Source of the DNA: Hyphomicrobiales bacterium
GTDB lineage: Bacteria > Pseudomonadota > Alphaproteobacteria > Rhizobiales > Beijerinckiaceae
Direction of reading: 5' to 3'
DNA length: 64,000 nt
Assembly: GCA_027483945.1 (NCBI GenBank)
Contig: JAIXTM010000014.1
Coordinates: 62,001 to 126,000, forward strand
Part shown: one piece after another, positions 7,311 through 14,852 of the stretch
Position numbering within the stretch: the stretch's first letter is position 1
Layout: every line of letters starts with the position of its first letter
Translations under genes and position numbers: made by a program
The notes under the pieces: model-generated
The model's input: the letters and a program-made list of their open reading frames with translations, nothing else
Told to the model about the DNA's origin: nothing
The model's database searches: none

Positions 7311-8704
7311 GCGGGAAGCGTGGCCTCTTTCTCGGGGTTGTAGGTCTGAAGGACGGCGTGCTCGACAGCGGCGCGACGCATGGCGGCCGCCATCTCGGCC
7401 TTCATCCGCTCGTGGTCGCCGGCCTTGCGCTGAACGGCAGCGACGATGGCCGCTTCTGTGTCCGCCATCACGACATGCGCGGACACGGGCCGGCGCTGGC
7501 CGAAGCGGTAGAAGCGGCGCACCGCTTGATAGAAGGCCTCATACGAGAACGAGAGGCCGGTGAAGATCGCCTGGTTGCAGTGCTGCCAGTTGAGCCCGTA
7601 GCCAGCGATCGAAGGCTTCGTCAGAAGGATGCGGACCTCGCCGGAGCTGAAGCCGGCCAGGCGATCTTCCTTGACGTCGGCATTCATCTTGCCGCTGACC
7701 TCTACGGCCGCCGGCACCGCCGCCTTGATCGCCTCTGCCTCGTAGTCGGTATCGACCCAGATGCAGATCGGCTCGCTGGCGGGAAGCCCCGCCACGATCT
7801 CCGCGACCTTCGCGGCACGATCGGCCGCGGTAAGGCGCTTCTCCTTATGAATCGAGGTCGCCGAACGTTCCGGTATGCGGAACATGCGGAACTGGCCGTC
7901 GCGCTCTTCGCCAGCGTCCTGGAGGCGGTCAGCCTGGACGACGTGACGGATGATATCGAGCGGCGGCAGGTCATAGCCGTCGTCGCTGAAGCCAAGGTCC
8001 GATGGCTTGCTGACGCACCGCGCCCAAGACGCAACCCAATCCCAGAACGGGCGCACGGCGGCCTTCTTGAGCCGATAGACGCCAGCGTTGGCCTGATCGG
8101 CGATGAAAAACCGCGACAGCATCTCGCTCGAGCGCATCACGCCCAGGAAGGCAGAATGCTGACCGAGTTCTGTGTGGTCGTTCGGCGCCGGCGTCGCGCT
8201 CCCCGCCAGGCGGAACGGCGTGTCTTTGAACGTCTCGATCAGCTTGCGCGTGGTCGCGCCGGTGAAGCTCTTGAGGATCGAGCTCTCGTCCAGGATCACG
8301 CCGGCATAGTCGGCCGGATCGAAGCGCTCCAGACGCTCGTAGTTTGTGATGACGACGCGCGGGCTGGACGGCGGCATGCCGAAGCGCGAGATCGACGCCT
8401 CGACGCCCATCGCCTCCGCTTCCTTGACGTGCTGCAACCCGACGGCCAGCGGCGCCAGCATCAGGACGGGCTTGTTCGTGTGCTCTACGACGCAGCGGCC
8501 CCAATCGAGCATCATGCGCGTCTTGCCGAGGCCTGTGTCGTAGAAGAGCGCGGATCGACCCGCGCGCAGGGCGAATTCGACACCGTGGCGTTGGTGGTCG
8601 CGCAGCGTGGCGTTGAGCTCTGGCGTGCGCGTAATGCCAGCGTGCATCGGCTCGGAGCGCTTCGAAGCACAGAGCGCACGATAGGATGCGAGATGTTCGC
8701 TCAT
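7295..8704 (-). CDS. SNF2-type DEAD/DEAH helicase
   Basis: A superfamily-2 helicase or translocase of SNF2 type, 469 aa. Motif I is GLGKT (58-62), motif II is DESS (139-142) and motif III is GSATPAPND. The C-terminal RecA domain ends with the typical QAVRRFYRFGQRRPV motif VI. In many phages such a protein pairs with a DNA methyltransferase and a VRR-NUC nuclease. Here the methyltransferase follows directly, but no VRR-NUC is seen nearby. ATG 8647 (before HAGITRTPEL) is a possible shorter start. It overlaps the next upstream helicase gene by four bases. Confidence 0.9.
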   Translation of the reverse strand: MSEHLASYRALCASKRSEPMHAGITRTPELNATLRDHQRHGVEFALRAGRSALFYDTGLGKTRMMLDWGRCVVEHTNKPVLMLAPLAVGLQHVKEAEAMGVEASISRFGMPPSSPRVVITNYERLERFDPADYAGVILDESSILKSFTGATTRKLIETFKDTPFRLAGSATPAPNDHTELGQHSAFLGVMRSSEMLSRFFIADQANAGVYRLKKAAVRPFWDWVASWARCVSKPSDLGFSDDGYDLPPLDIIRHVVQADRLQDAGEERDGQFRMFRIPERSATSIHKEKRLTAADRAAKVAEIVAGLPASEPICIWVDTDYEAEAIKAAVPAAVEVSGKMNADVKEDRLAGFSSGEVRILLTKPSIAGYGLNWQHCNQAIFTGLSFSYEAFYQAVRRFYRFGQRRPVSAHVVMADTEAAIVAAVQRKAGDHERMKAEMAAAMRRAAVEHAVLQTYNPEKEATLPAWMAA

Positions 8705-10374
8705 GCCGCGGCCCTCGTCTCGACGTTGCGGATCTTCAGGTGCTCATCGACGGCGCGGCCGTCCGACCGCAGGCGGTCCTGGACACGCCAGTATTTGCCG
8801 TCGCGCTTGATGCGGATCGCGGTGCAGTCGACTTCGGCCGCGCCGCTGCGCAGCCGCTCGGCGGCGGTGGCGACGTCACCGGGGACGGCCGTGTCGCCGG
8901 TCATGCGCTGCCACCAGACGCGTGCCTTCTCCCCGCCCCAGCCGAGCGAGCCGAACGACAGCCATTCGGGATAGGTGCGCAGGCCGACGACATAGTCGAT
9001 GCGCAGGGAGAGGTTGCCGCTGGCGGATTCGTGCGGCCGCGCCTCGATGCCCGTGACCGGAAGCCAGCGCTCTTCGACCTCGCGGACCATGACGGCCGCC
9101 TCGACGTCGGGCTTGGCCTCGTGCTTCGGCTCGACGGGCCAGGCGTGACCGCAATCGCCGCACTCCATGGTGCGCAGGGCGACGAGCGAACCGCAGGACG
9201 GGCACTCCTTGGCCCGCACCGTGTCGACCTCGGCCTTCTCGGCCTTGCCCGCCTTGCCGCGCTCGCCCCGCATCGCCTCGATGGCGTCGACCGGGCCGTG
9301 CCGGCGAACGTTGCCGGAATAGTCCAGCACGAGGCAGTCGCTCTTGCCGGAGGCGAGGCGCGTGCCACGGCCGAGCATCTGGACATACAGGCCGGTCGAG
9401 AGCGTCGGCCGCATCATGGCGATCAGATCGACATGGGGCGCATCGAAGCCCGTGGTCAGCACGCCGACGCTCGTCAGCGCGCGCAGGCGCCCGGCCTTGA
9501 AGTCCCGGATGGCGCGGGCCCGCTCGTCGCGTGGCGTCTCGCCGGTGACGCTGGCGACCGCGATGCCGCGGCGGGCCAACTCGGCACGCACCGCCTCGCA
9601 ATGGTCGAGGCCGGTACAGAAGATGATCCAGCCGCGCCGGTCGGCGCCGCGGGCGATCATGTCATCGACCGCCGCCGTGACGAGCGCGTCGGTGTTGGCC
9701 GCCGCCTCCAGCGCGCCCGGGATGAACTCGCCGCCGCGCCGCGCGACTTTCGTCGCGTCGATCTGGCCGGAGGCGCCGTTGAGGGATCGCAGCGGCGACA
9801 GGTAGCCGTCGCGCACGCCCTCCCCGATGCCATAGGTGTAGACGATGTCGTCGAAGAGCCGCCCGTCGCCCTCGTCAAGGCGCCCGCTGTCGAGGCGGAA
9901 CGGCGTCGCGGTCAGGCCGGCAACGCGCATGTCGGGCTCGCCTTCGCGCAGCCGGTTAATGAGCGACAGGTACATGCCGTCGCCGGCGCGCGGCACCAGA
10001 TGCGCCTCGTCGACAATGACCACCTGCCGCTTGCCCAGCTCATAGTGATCGAGGCGGAAGACGGATTGGATCGAGGCGAAGAGAACCTGGGCGCGGGTGT
10101 CGCGCCGGCCAAGGCTGGCGGAGTTGATGCCGGCCGGACATTCCGGCCAGAGGCGGAGCGTCGCGGCGAGATCCTGCTCCACAAGCTCTTTGACGTGGGT
10201 CAGGACCAGGACGCGGGCATCGAATTGCTCGACGACGTCGCGCACGAGCTGGGCGAGCACGACGCTCTTGCCGGTGCCGGTGGCGAGATCGATCAGCGGA
10301 TTGCCGCCGCCGTTGTGCCAGTAGGCATGAACGGCCGCGATGGCCTCTTGCTGGTAGGAGCGCAGCGCGGTCAT
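8701..10374 (-). CDS. DEAD/DEAH-box helicase with zinc ribbon
   Basis: A 557-aa superfamily-2 helicase. Motif I ATGTGKS (31-37), motif II DEAH (122-125), motif III TATPFR and motif VI QMLGRGTRLASGK are all present. After the two RecA domains a CPSC...CGDCGH zinc ribbon occurs near residues 405-430, and the C-terminus forms an extra DNA-binding-like region. This is the architecture of RAD25/UvsW-like phage helicases that remodel replication and recombination intermediates. It is likely the main replicative or recombination helicase of the early operon, with the SNF2 protein downstream. Confidence 0.9.
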   Translation of the reverse strand: MTALRSYQQEAIAAVHAYWHNGGGNPLIDLATGTGKSVVLAQLVRDVVEQFDARVLVLTHVKELVEQDLAATLRLWPECPAGINSASLGRRDTRAQVLFASIQSVFRLDHYELGKRQVVIVDEAHLVPRAGDGMYLSLINRLREGEPDMRVAGLTATPFRLDSGRLDEGDGRLFDDIVYTYGIGEGVRDGYLSPLRSLNGASGQIDATKVARRGGEFIPGALEAAANTDALVTAAVDDMIARGADRRGWIIFCTGLDHCEAVRAELARRGIAVASVTGETPRDERARAIRDFKAGRLRALTSVGVLTTGFDAPHVDLIAMMRPTLSTGLYVQMLGRGTRLASGKSDCLVLDYSGNVRRHGPVDAIEAMRGERGKAGKAEKAEVDTVRAKECPSCGSLVALRTMECGDCGHAWPVEPKHEAKPDVEAAVMVREVEERWLPVTGIEARPHESASGNLSLRIDYVVGLRTYPEWLSFGSLGWGGEKARVWWQRMTGDTAVPGDVATAAERLRSGAAEVDCTAIRIKRDGKYWRVQDRLRSDGRAVDEHLKIRNVETRAAA

Positions 10375-10505
10375 GGCCGGCGCTCCAAGGCGTAGCGCAG
10401 CCAGTCCCAGCCGAAGCGCACGAGGCGCGCCAGCAGGGTCGAGGCGATGAACACGACCCAGCCGATGAGGAACAGGCCGCCAGCGATGGCGATGAAGTCG
10501 AGCAT
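10371..10505 (-). CDS. Micro membrane protein, 44 aa
   Basis: The peptide starts MLDFIAIAGGLFLIGWVVF. It has one strong transmembrane segment (about residues 3-26) and a basic, tryptophan-containing tail (RLVRFGWDWLRYALERRP), so N-out/C-in topology is likely. Its TGA overlaps the helicase ATG by four bases, the same coupling style as the rest of the operon, which is the main evidence that it is translated. Function unknown; superinfection exclusion or membrane tethering of replication are possibilities only. Confidence 0.6.
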   Translation of the reverse strand: MLDFIAIAGGLFLIGWVVFIASTLLARLVRFGWDWLRYALERRP

Positions 10506-10508
10506 GGC

Positions 10509-10601
10509 TCAGCGCCTCCGACGAGGGGGCATCAGCGCCTCGCAGAAGGCGATGATGATGAGCGGCAGGCAGATGGTGAGGATTGTGGTGAGGGCGTGCA
10601 T
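10509..10601 (-). CDS. Micro membrane protein, 30 aa
   Basis: The predicted peptide MHALTTILTICLPLIIIAFC followed by EALMPPRRRR is a single hydrophobic helix with a strongly basic C-terminus. It fits exactly between two operon genes (stop at 10509, next ATG at 10505; upstream gene ends at 10603). Too short for normal gene callers, so it rests on spacing and composition alone. Confidence 0.42.
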   Translation of the reverse strand: MHALTTILTICLPLIIIAFCEALMPPRRRR

Positions 10602-10602
10602 G

Positions 10603-10821
10603 TCACGCCCCCGCCGTCTGGGCAGCGCGAAGCCAGTTCAGGATGCGCAGGCAGCATGCGGCCCGCCGGCGATCCTTCATGGCGTTGGCAGCGCTCAGGG
10701 CGCGCGACACGTCGTCGAACGCCATGCCGAGCCACATCGTGAAGCCGACGCCGCGGTGATCGTGGTGCACACGCACCCAGGAGCGGGCGGCGCCGATGTG
10801 AAGGTTGAAGAGCTCCAGCAT
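10603..10821 (-). CDS. Hypothetical phage protein, 72 aa
   Basis: A small protein starting MLELFNLHIGAARSWVRVHH. It has a histidine-rich patch (VRVHHDHRGVGF) and a C-terminal helix-rich section with two adjacent cysteines (AACCLRILNWL). No known family. It lies in the early leftward operon, three bases from the gene before it and one base from the micro-protein after it. Confidence 0.55.
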   Translation of the reverse strand: MLELFNLHIGAARSWVRVHHDHRGVGFTMWLGMAFDDVSRALSAANAMKDRRRAACCLRILNWLRAAQTAGA

Positions 10822-10824
10822 CGG

Positions 10825-11166
10825 TCAGCCCTCCTGGCCTTCGGCGCGGGCGATGGCGGCGCGGGCGAGCGCGGCCATGGTGCGGATCGTGTCGCGGGCA
10901 AGCGCAAGGTCCATCGCCTCAAGCTGCGCTTCGCCGATCTCGGAGACCGACCCGGCGAAATCGAACAGGTCAGGCGCGACGGCGATCAGGCGGGCATTGG
11001 CTTCGCATTCCCGCCCGGTGCGCCCGTTCGCGCGGGCCACAGCGTCGCCGACGTCATCGACCACTAGGCAGGCGAAGCCAGAGCCCATGCGGACAACGTT
11101 CAGAACGTGCGTAGAGATTTTGAGCGGCGACCAAGGCCCCGGCGTGTGCTGTGCGGTTGCGGTCAT
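10825..11166 (-). CDS. Conserved phage protein of unknown function, 113 aa
   Basis: Contains the hallmarks of a widespread but uncharacterised phage/prophage family: an N-terminal HTPGPWSP and a central CEANARLIAVAPDLFDF. The family is common in early regions of siphovirus prophages of Proteobacteria; its function is not known. Second gene of the leftward early operon, seven bases after its neighbour. Confidence 0.7.
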   Translation of the reverse strand: MTATAQHTPGPWSPLKISTHVLNVVRMGSGFACLVVDDVGDAVARANGRTGRECEANARLIAVAPDLFDFAGSVSEIGEAQLEAMDLALARDTIRTMAALARAAIARAEGQEG

Positions 11167-11173
11167 GATCGCC

Positions 11174-11482
11174 TCACGCCGCCTGCTGACCGAAGACGGC
11201 CGTGGGCTTGACGCGCACGACGGTGCTCTCGGTAGACCGCTCGTATTCAGCGCAGATGCTGTCGCCGAGCGCGGCCTTGAGCGCCTTGGTATCGAGGCGC
11301 GTGGACGTCTGGCGGCTGATCGTCAGCGTGAAGTTGTGGCCTTCGACGCGATCGGCGCCGCGCGCCACGAGTTCGGCCTTGAGCGCGTCGATGCGCTCGC
11401 CGATTGCGTCGCTCTGTGCCTTCAGGGAACCGTATTCGTCCGCGAGCTGGGCGCTGGACAGGTTGTGCAGGGGATTGGTCAT
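11174..11482 (-). CDS. Hypothetical phage protein, first gene of leftward early operon
   Basis: 102 aa, with an N-terminal coiled-coil-like helix (LADEYGSLKAQSDAIGERIDALKAEL) and a beta-rich C-terminus (FTLTISRQTSTRLDTKALKAAL). Resembles small phage proteins of unknown role. It has a good Shine-Dalgarno (GGGAGAGACG) and is the first gene after the PL-type promoter and operators at 11510-11561, so it should be expressed at once on induction, like lambda N or Kil by position only. Confidence 0.65.
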   Translation of the reverse strand: MTNPLHNLSSAQLADEYGSLKAQSDAIGERIDALKAELVARGADRVEGHNFTLTISRQTSTRLDTKALKAALGDSICAEYERSTESTVVRVKPTAVFGQQAA

Positions 11483-11509
11483 TTCGTCTCTCCCGGTTGG
11501 GTGAGACGG

Positions 11510-11539
11510 ACTATAGGAATAGTCCTATTTCCTAGTCAA
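11510..11539 (-). promoter_or_regulatory. PL-like promoter of leftward early operon
   Basis: On the minus strand TTGACT (11539-11534), an 18-base spacer and TATAGT (11515-11510), about 28 bases ahead of the start at 11482. One 14-bp operator (11514-11527) covers the spacer and -10, so repressor binding would block polymerase. Confidence 0.75.
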
Positions 11540-11561
11540 TAGGAAAATAGGAAAAATCCTA
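11514..11561. promoter_or_regulatory. Left operator region (OL)
   Basis: Two 14-bp palindromes of type TAGGA-N4-TCCTA: TAGGAATAGTCCTA (11514-11527) and TAGGAAAAATCCTA (11548-11561). Between them are an inverted-orientation half-site TCCTA (11530-11534) and a forward half-site TAGGA (11540-11544). They lie at the PL-like promoter, just beyond the 3' end of the repressor gene. The same palindrome recurs on the other side of that gene. Confidence 0.82.
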
Positions 11562-11575
11562 CGACGACCATTCTC

Positions 11576-12217
11576 TCATATGCGACGGCCGAACCAGACA
11601 ACCCGGCCAGCCACAAGGACGACGTCGGCCGGGACGTCGTAGACGCCGTGCTGGGGATTATCCGACCGAATGCGCAGGTTTGACGTTCCGGGGATTTTCT
11701 CCACGCGCTTCACCACAGTGACGTCACCATCATAGAGAGCAAAAATGCCGGGCTGCGACACGTTCCGATCATTCAGGTCGATCATGATCTTGTCGCCGGA
11801 TCGCAGGGTCGGCTCCATGCTGTCGCCGATCACCTCGATAATGGCGAGCTGAGAACTGCGCAGCGAAAGCGAATCGCGAATATAGCTGCGAGGCATTGGC
11901 CAGCGGGCAATTTCCGTCTCGCCATCCACCATGGTTCCGGGGCCGGCGGATGCGCGAACATCGTGTTCCGGAATCGTAATCATCGAGCTCGGTAGCGCAG
12001 TTTCACCCGTTCTCGCGGGGGCGCCGAGCTGGGCCTCTGATAGACCCAGGATCTCTGCCAGCGGAGCCCTAACCTTTTCGGGCAGGGTGTCCGGAACGTT
12101 CCTATGGATGAACTGCTGAAGATAAGCGTGATTGCGGCCCATGCGACGCGACGCATCGGCCATCGTAAGGCCGCGCTCTTCAAGCGCCTCAAGGATCAGC
12201 TTGCGGACGTCATCCAT
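11576..12217 (-). CDS. Prophage repressor, S24/LexA-type autoprotease
   Basis: A CI-like repressor of 213 aa keeping the prophage silent. The N-terminal 60 residues are a helix-turn-helix (LTMADASRRMGRNHAYLQQF). The C-terminal S24 domain has the catalytic serine in GDSMEP (S133) and lysine in VVKRVEK (K170). A hinge Ala-Gly pair at 91-92 (RASAGPG) is the likely RecA-stimulated self-cleavage site. Matching operators flank the gene on both sides. It is transcribed leftward, divergent from the Cro-like gene. SOS-linked induction is expected from the family, not shown here. Confidence 0.93.
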   Translation of the reverse strand: MDDVRKLILEALEERGLTMADASRRMGRNHAYLQQFIHRNVPDTLPEKVRAPLAEILGLSEAQLGAPARTGETALPSSMITIPEHDVRASAGPGTMVDGETEIARWPMPRSYIRDSLSLRSSQLAIIEVIGDSMEPTLRSGDKIMIDLNDRNVSQPGIFALYDGDVTVVKRVEKIPGTSNLRIRSDNPQHGVYDVPADVVLVAGRVVWFGRRI

Positions 12218-12253
12218 GTCAGCACCGTAGGGACAGCGAGGCGCGGGATGAAA

Positions 12254-12289
12254 TAGGAAGACGCCTATTGACAGATAGGAATAGTCCTA
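12254..12289. promoter_or_regulatory. Right operator region (OR)
   Basis: Two copies of the 14-bp operator: TAGGAAGACGCCTA (12254-12267, weaker right half) and TAGGAATAGTCCTA (12276-12289, identical to the copy at 11514). They lie between the divergent repressor and Cro-like genes, 8 bases apart, spaced about two helical turns centre to centre, which suits cooperative dimer binding. Confidence 0.82.
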
Positions 12290-12296
12290 CTAAGCC
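12268..12296 (+). promoter_or_regulatory. PR-like promoter, probably yielding leaderless mRNA
   Basis: A perfect -35 TTGACA (12268-12273) is followed after 17 bases by a weak -10, TAAGCC (12291-12296). The start codon ATG at 12304 is where transcription would begin, and no Shine-Dalgarno is present before it. The operator 12276-12289 fills the spacer. Confidence 0.6.
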
Positions 12297-12303
12297 TATC
12301 GTC

Positions 12304-12531
12304 ATGTCCCAGCTACAAGCCTTCCTCGACCGGGTAGAGACCTTCCTCGCGAAATCGGGGACAGCGCCCACTGCCCTGGGCAAAGCCGCCGTCAGCGATC
12401 CGAACTTCGTGTTCGATTTGCGCGAAGGTCGCATCCCCAGCCTCGCAATTGTTGACCGGGTGGAGAAGTTCATCCGCGAGCAGGAAGCGCAACCCGAACC
12501 TTACCAAACGGTTAACGGGAGGGCGGCATGA
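12304..12531 (+). CDS. Cro-like early regulator, 75 aa
   Basis: First gene of the rightward operon, divergent from the repressor. The protein (MSQLQAFLDRVETFLAKSG...) has a degenerate helix-turn-helix (APTALGKAAVSDPNFVFDLREGRIPSLAIVDRVEKFI) like small XRE/Cro-type proteins. I start it at ATG 12304, not the upstream in-frame 12268, because the latter would put the operator and -35 inside the gene. Its position predicts binding to the TAGGA-N4-TCCTA sites. Overlaps rusA by four bases. Confidence 0.75.
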   Translation: MSQLQAFLDRVETFLAKSGTAPTALGKAAVSDPNFVFDLREGRIPSLAIVDRVEKFIREQEAQPEPYQTVNGRAA

Positions 12532-12959
12532 GCGGCTTCGAGGTTACCCTTCCGCTGCCGCCATCGGCGAACAAGCTGTTCAAGAACATCGCTCACGGCC
12601 GCGCGAAGACGCGGGCCTATGTCGAGTGGCGCCATGCCGCCGAAGCGCAGCTTCGCGCGCTGCAGCTGACGCCGGTGCGCGGGCCCTACGAGCTTGCGAT
12701 CCTGGTGCCGCGCGGCGCCGGCGACATCAGCAACCGCATCAAGGCCGTCGAGGACATCCTCGTGAAAGTCGGCCTGACCGACGACGACAAGCACAACGAG
12801 GCCGTGAGCGCACGCCGCTACCTGCGCGTTCCGCCCGGCCTGTGCACCGTCATCGTCCGATCCAGTTCCGCGGCGCCGGCAGGCGCCGGCGGCGGCCCGG
12901 CGCCCCTTCCGGTGTCCTCCCTCCCGGAAGGGGCAAAGGCCGATCTGATCGCCGCATAG
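12528..12959 (+). CDS. rusA: RusA-family Holliday junction resolvase
   Basis: A 143-aa homologue of RusA, a phage endonuclease cutting four-way junctions during recombination and replication. The N-terminal LPLPPSANKLFKN and the core GDISNRIKAVEDILVKVGLTDDDKHN with its conserved aspartates (about 64-89) match the family. The C-terminal 30 residues are low-complexity Ala/Gly/Pro, an extension beyond the usual end. It opens a recombination cassette with the Sak4-like and Cas4-like genes downstream. Confidence 0.88.
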   Translation: MSGFEVTLPLPPSANKLFKNIAHGRAKTRAYVEWRHAAEAQLRALQLTPVRGPYELAILVPRGAGDISNRIKAVEDILVKVGLTDDDKHNEAVSARRYLRVPPGLCTVIVRSSSAAPAGAGGGPAPLPVSSLPEGAKADLIAA

Positions 12960-13068
12960 AACAAGCGCCGGGGACGCCGCGAAGCGGCGCAAAACCCGGT
13001 CTTCGTCTCCCGGTCCCCGGCGCGCGGACCATCCATCGGGCGGCGAAGGCAAGAGACGAGAGACGAAC

Positions 13069-13851
13069 ATGTCATTCATGAGCAAGTTGAGGACGCTCAA
13101 GGCGGAGCATCCGCCGCGCGTCCTGATCTACGGCCCGCCCGGCATGGGCAAGACGACGCTGGCCAGCGAGTTCCCCGCGCCGGTGTTCATCCAGGCCGAA
13201 GACGGCACCCCCGCCGGCATCGAACTGACCGGCTTCAAGCCCGGAACGTTCGAAGAGATCATGGAGGCCATCGCGAGCCTGTTCCAGGACGAGCACGATT
13301 TTCAGACGCTCGTCATCGACAGCCTCGACAAGATGGAGCCGCTCCTGTGGGACGCGGTCTGTCGCCAGAACAACTGGGCGTCGATCGAAACGCCCGGTTA
13401 CGGCAAGGGCTACAACGCCACCGGCTATCTCTGGCGCGATCTGCTCGACGGGCTCAACGCCCTGCGCGTCGAGCGCGGCATGAACATCGTCCTGATCTCG
13501 CATAGCGAGGTCGAGCGCTTCGATGATCCGACGAGCGTCAGCTACTCCCAGTACCAGGTGCGGCTCCACAAGAGCGGCCGCAAGCTGGTCGAGGACGAGG
13601 TCGACGCGATCCTGCTGGTGAAACAGGAGGCGAGCGTCAAGGAAGAGGATCAGGGCTTCAACAAGAAGCGCGCCCATGCCGAGGGCGGGTCCGCCCGGTT
13701 CATCTATTGCGAGGGCCGCCCGGCCTTCACGGCGAAGAACCGCTTCGGCATGCCGGCGAAGATCACGTTCCGGCCCGGCTCCGGCTACGCCGAGCTGGCC
13801 AAGTATTTCCCCTCCCAACCCGCCAACGACGCTGCCGATCAGGCCGCGTGA
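13069..13851 (+). CDS. Sak4-like AAA/RecA-type recombination ATPase
   Basis: A phage nucleotide-binding protein of the Sak4/AAA_24 group, single-strand annealing or RecA-like proteins used in phage recombination. Walker A is GPPGMGKT (22-29) and Walker B TLVIDSLD (about 79-86). Sensor-like VLISHSEVERFDDP follows. A strong RBS (AGAGACGAAC region) precedes ATG 13069; ATG 13078 is an alternative. The DUF669 gene immediately follows, a pairing usual for Sak4. Confidence 0.85.
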   Translation: MSFMSKLRTLKAEHPPRVLIYGPPGMGKTTLASEFPAPVFIQAEDGTPAGIELTGFKPGTFEEIMEAIASLFQDEHDFQTLVIDSLDKMEPLLWDAVCRQNNWASIETPGYGKGYNATGYLWRDLLDGLNALRVERGMNIVLISHSEVERFDDPTSVSYSQYQVRLHKSGRKLVEDEVDAILLVKQEASVKEEDQGFNKKRAHAEGGSARFIYCEGRPAFTAKNRFGMPAKITFRPGSGYAELAKYFPSQPANDAADQAA

Positions 13852-13866
13852 TCAGGAGAGACGAAC

Positions 13867-14415
13867 ATGGCGAACCTTGGTGGATTCAATCCCGATGAAG
13901 TCCCGCCGGATGAGCGCGTGAGCCTTGAGCCGGTCCCGCCCGGCATCTACGAGCTCGAAGTGATCGAGAGCGAGCTCGTGCCGACCAAGTCCGGCAAGGG
14001 CGACATTCTCAACCTCACGCACCAGATCACGAGCGGCCCGTTCGCGAACCGCAAGATCTGGACGCGGCACAACTTCCGTCACGAGAACGCGACCACCCAG
14101 CAGATCGGGCAGCGCGAGATCTCGGACCTGTGCCGCGCGATCGGCCACACCGGCGTGATCGAGGACAGCCTCGACCTTCACGGCATCCCGTATCAGGCGC
14201 GCGTCGGCATCGAGAGCGACAAGAACGGCCAATACGCCGACAAGAACGTCATCAAGCGCTTCCTCGCGCGCGATGGTGCGGCGTCGGTCCAGCGTTCGGC
14301 GCCGGCCACCGCGGCCTCCCGCACCGCTCCGGCGCCGCGCACCGCCTCCGCGCCGCCGCCTGCCGCCGGCAATGGCCGGCCCGGATGGATGAACCGCGCG
14401 GGCGCCGCTCGCTGA
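13867..14415 (+). CDS. DUF669-family phage protein (probable ssDNA-binding partner)
   Basis: 182 aa. The N-terminal two thirds (IYELEVIESELVPTKSGKGDILNLTHQI, WTRHNFRHEN and QIGQREISDLCRAIG) matches DUF669, a single-strand-binding-like family seen beside Sak4 annealing proteins. The C-terminal 45 residues are a disordered Ala/Pro tail ending GRPGWMNRAGAAR, reminiscent of SSB tails. It starts 15 bases after the Sak4-like gene with its own Shine-Dalgarno (AGGAGAGA). Confidence 0.83.
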   Translation: MANLGGFNPDEVPPDERVSLEPVPPGIYELEVIESELVPTKSGKGDILNLTHQITSGPFANRKIWTRHNFRHENATTQQIGQREISDLCRAIGHTGVIEDSLDLHGIPYQARVGIESDKNGQYADKNVIKRFLARDGAASVQRSAPATAASRTAPAPRTASAPPPAAGNGRPGWMNRAGAAR

Positions 14416-14458
14416 CCCGTGGCGCGCCGGGTCCGCGCGCCGTTGAACGGAGGCCCCT

Positions 14459-14764
14459 ATGGCCAATCACAACGAAGCTGAAATCGAAAAGGAGATTCAG
14501 GCCAAAGGCCTGAACGCTCCGAGGCTCACGCCGCAACACATCGACGACCAGATCGCCGACGAGGCGTTCTACGTTTTCCCCGGAACCACGCTGACCATCT
14601 GCGCGCTGACCTTGCGCAATGGCTTCACGGTGACCGGCGAAAGCGCTGCGGCCAGTCCAGAGAACTTCGACGCTGAGATCGGCCGCAAGATTGCTCGCGA
14701 CAACGCGCGCAACAAAATCTGGGCGCTCGAGGGGTACCTCCTGCGTTCCAGGCTGGCGGCCTGA
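14459..14764 (+). CDS. Phage Gp49-family protein
   Basis: 101 aa. The segment TVTGESAAASPENFDAEIGRKIARDNARNKIWALEGYLL is the diagnostic core of the phage Gp49-like family, common in prophage early regions. Its biochemical role is unknown. A GGAGG sequence lies just upstream of ATG 14459. Confidence 0.85.
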   Translation: MANHNEAEIEKEIQAKGLNAPRLTPQHIDDQIADEAFYVFPGTTLTICALTLRNGFTVTGESAAASPENFDAEIGRKIARDNARNKIWALEGYLLRSRLAA

Positions 14765-14852
14765 CCGCCTGAACTAGCAACCCCTGATGACAGCAGGCCC
14801 GCCGCCGCGACCCCTTCGCGGCGAACGGCGGCGGCTTGCCTGGAGACGAGAT

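Noticed and set aside
12960-13068. Terminator between rusA and the Sak4-like gene
   Set aside because: A GCCGC-GAA-GCGGC hairpin is present but no T-run follows, and the operon clearly continues.
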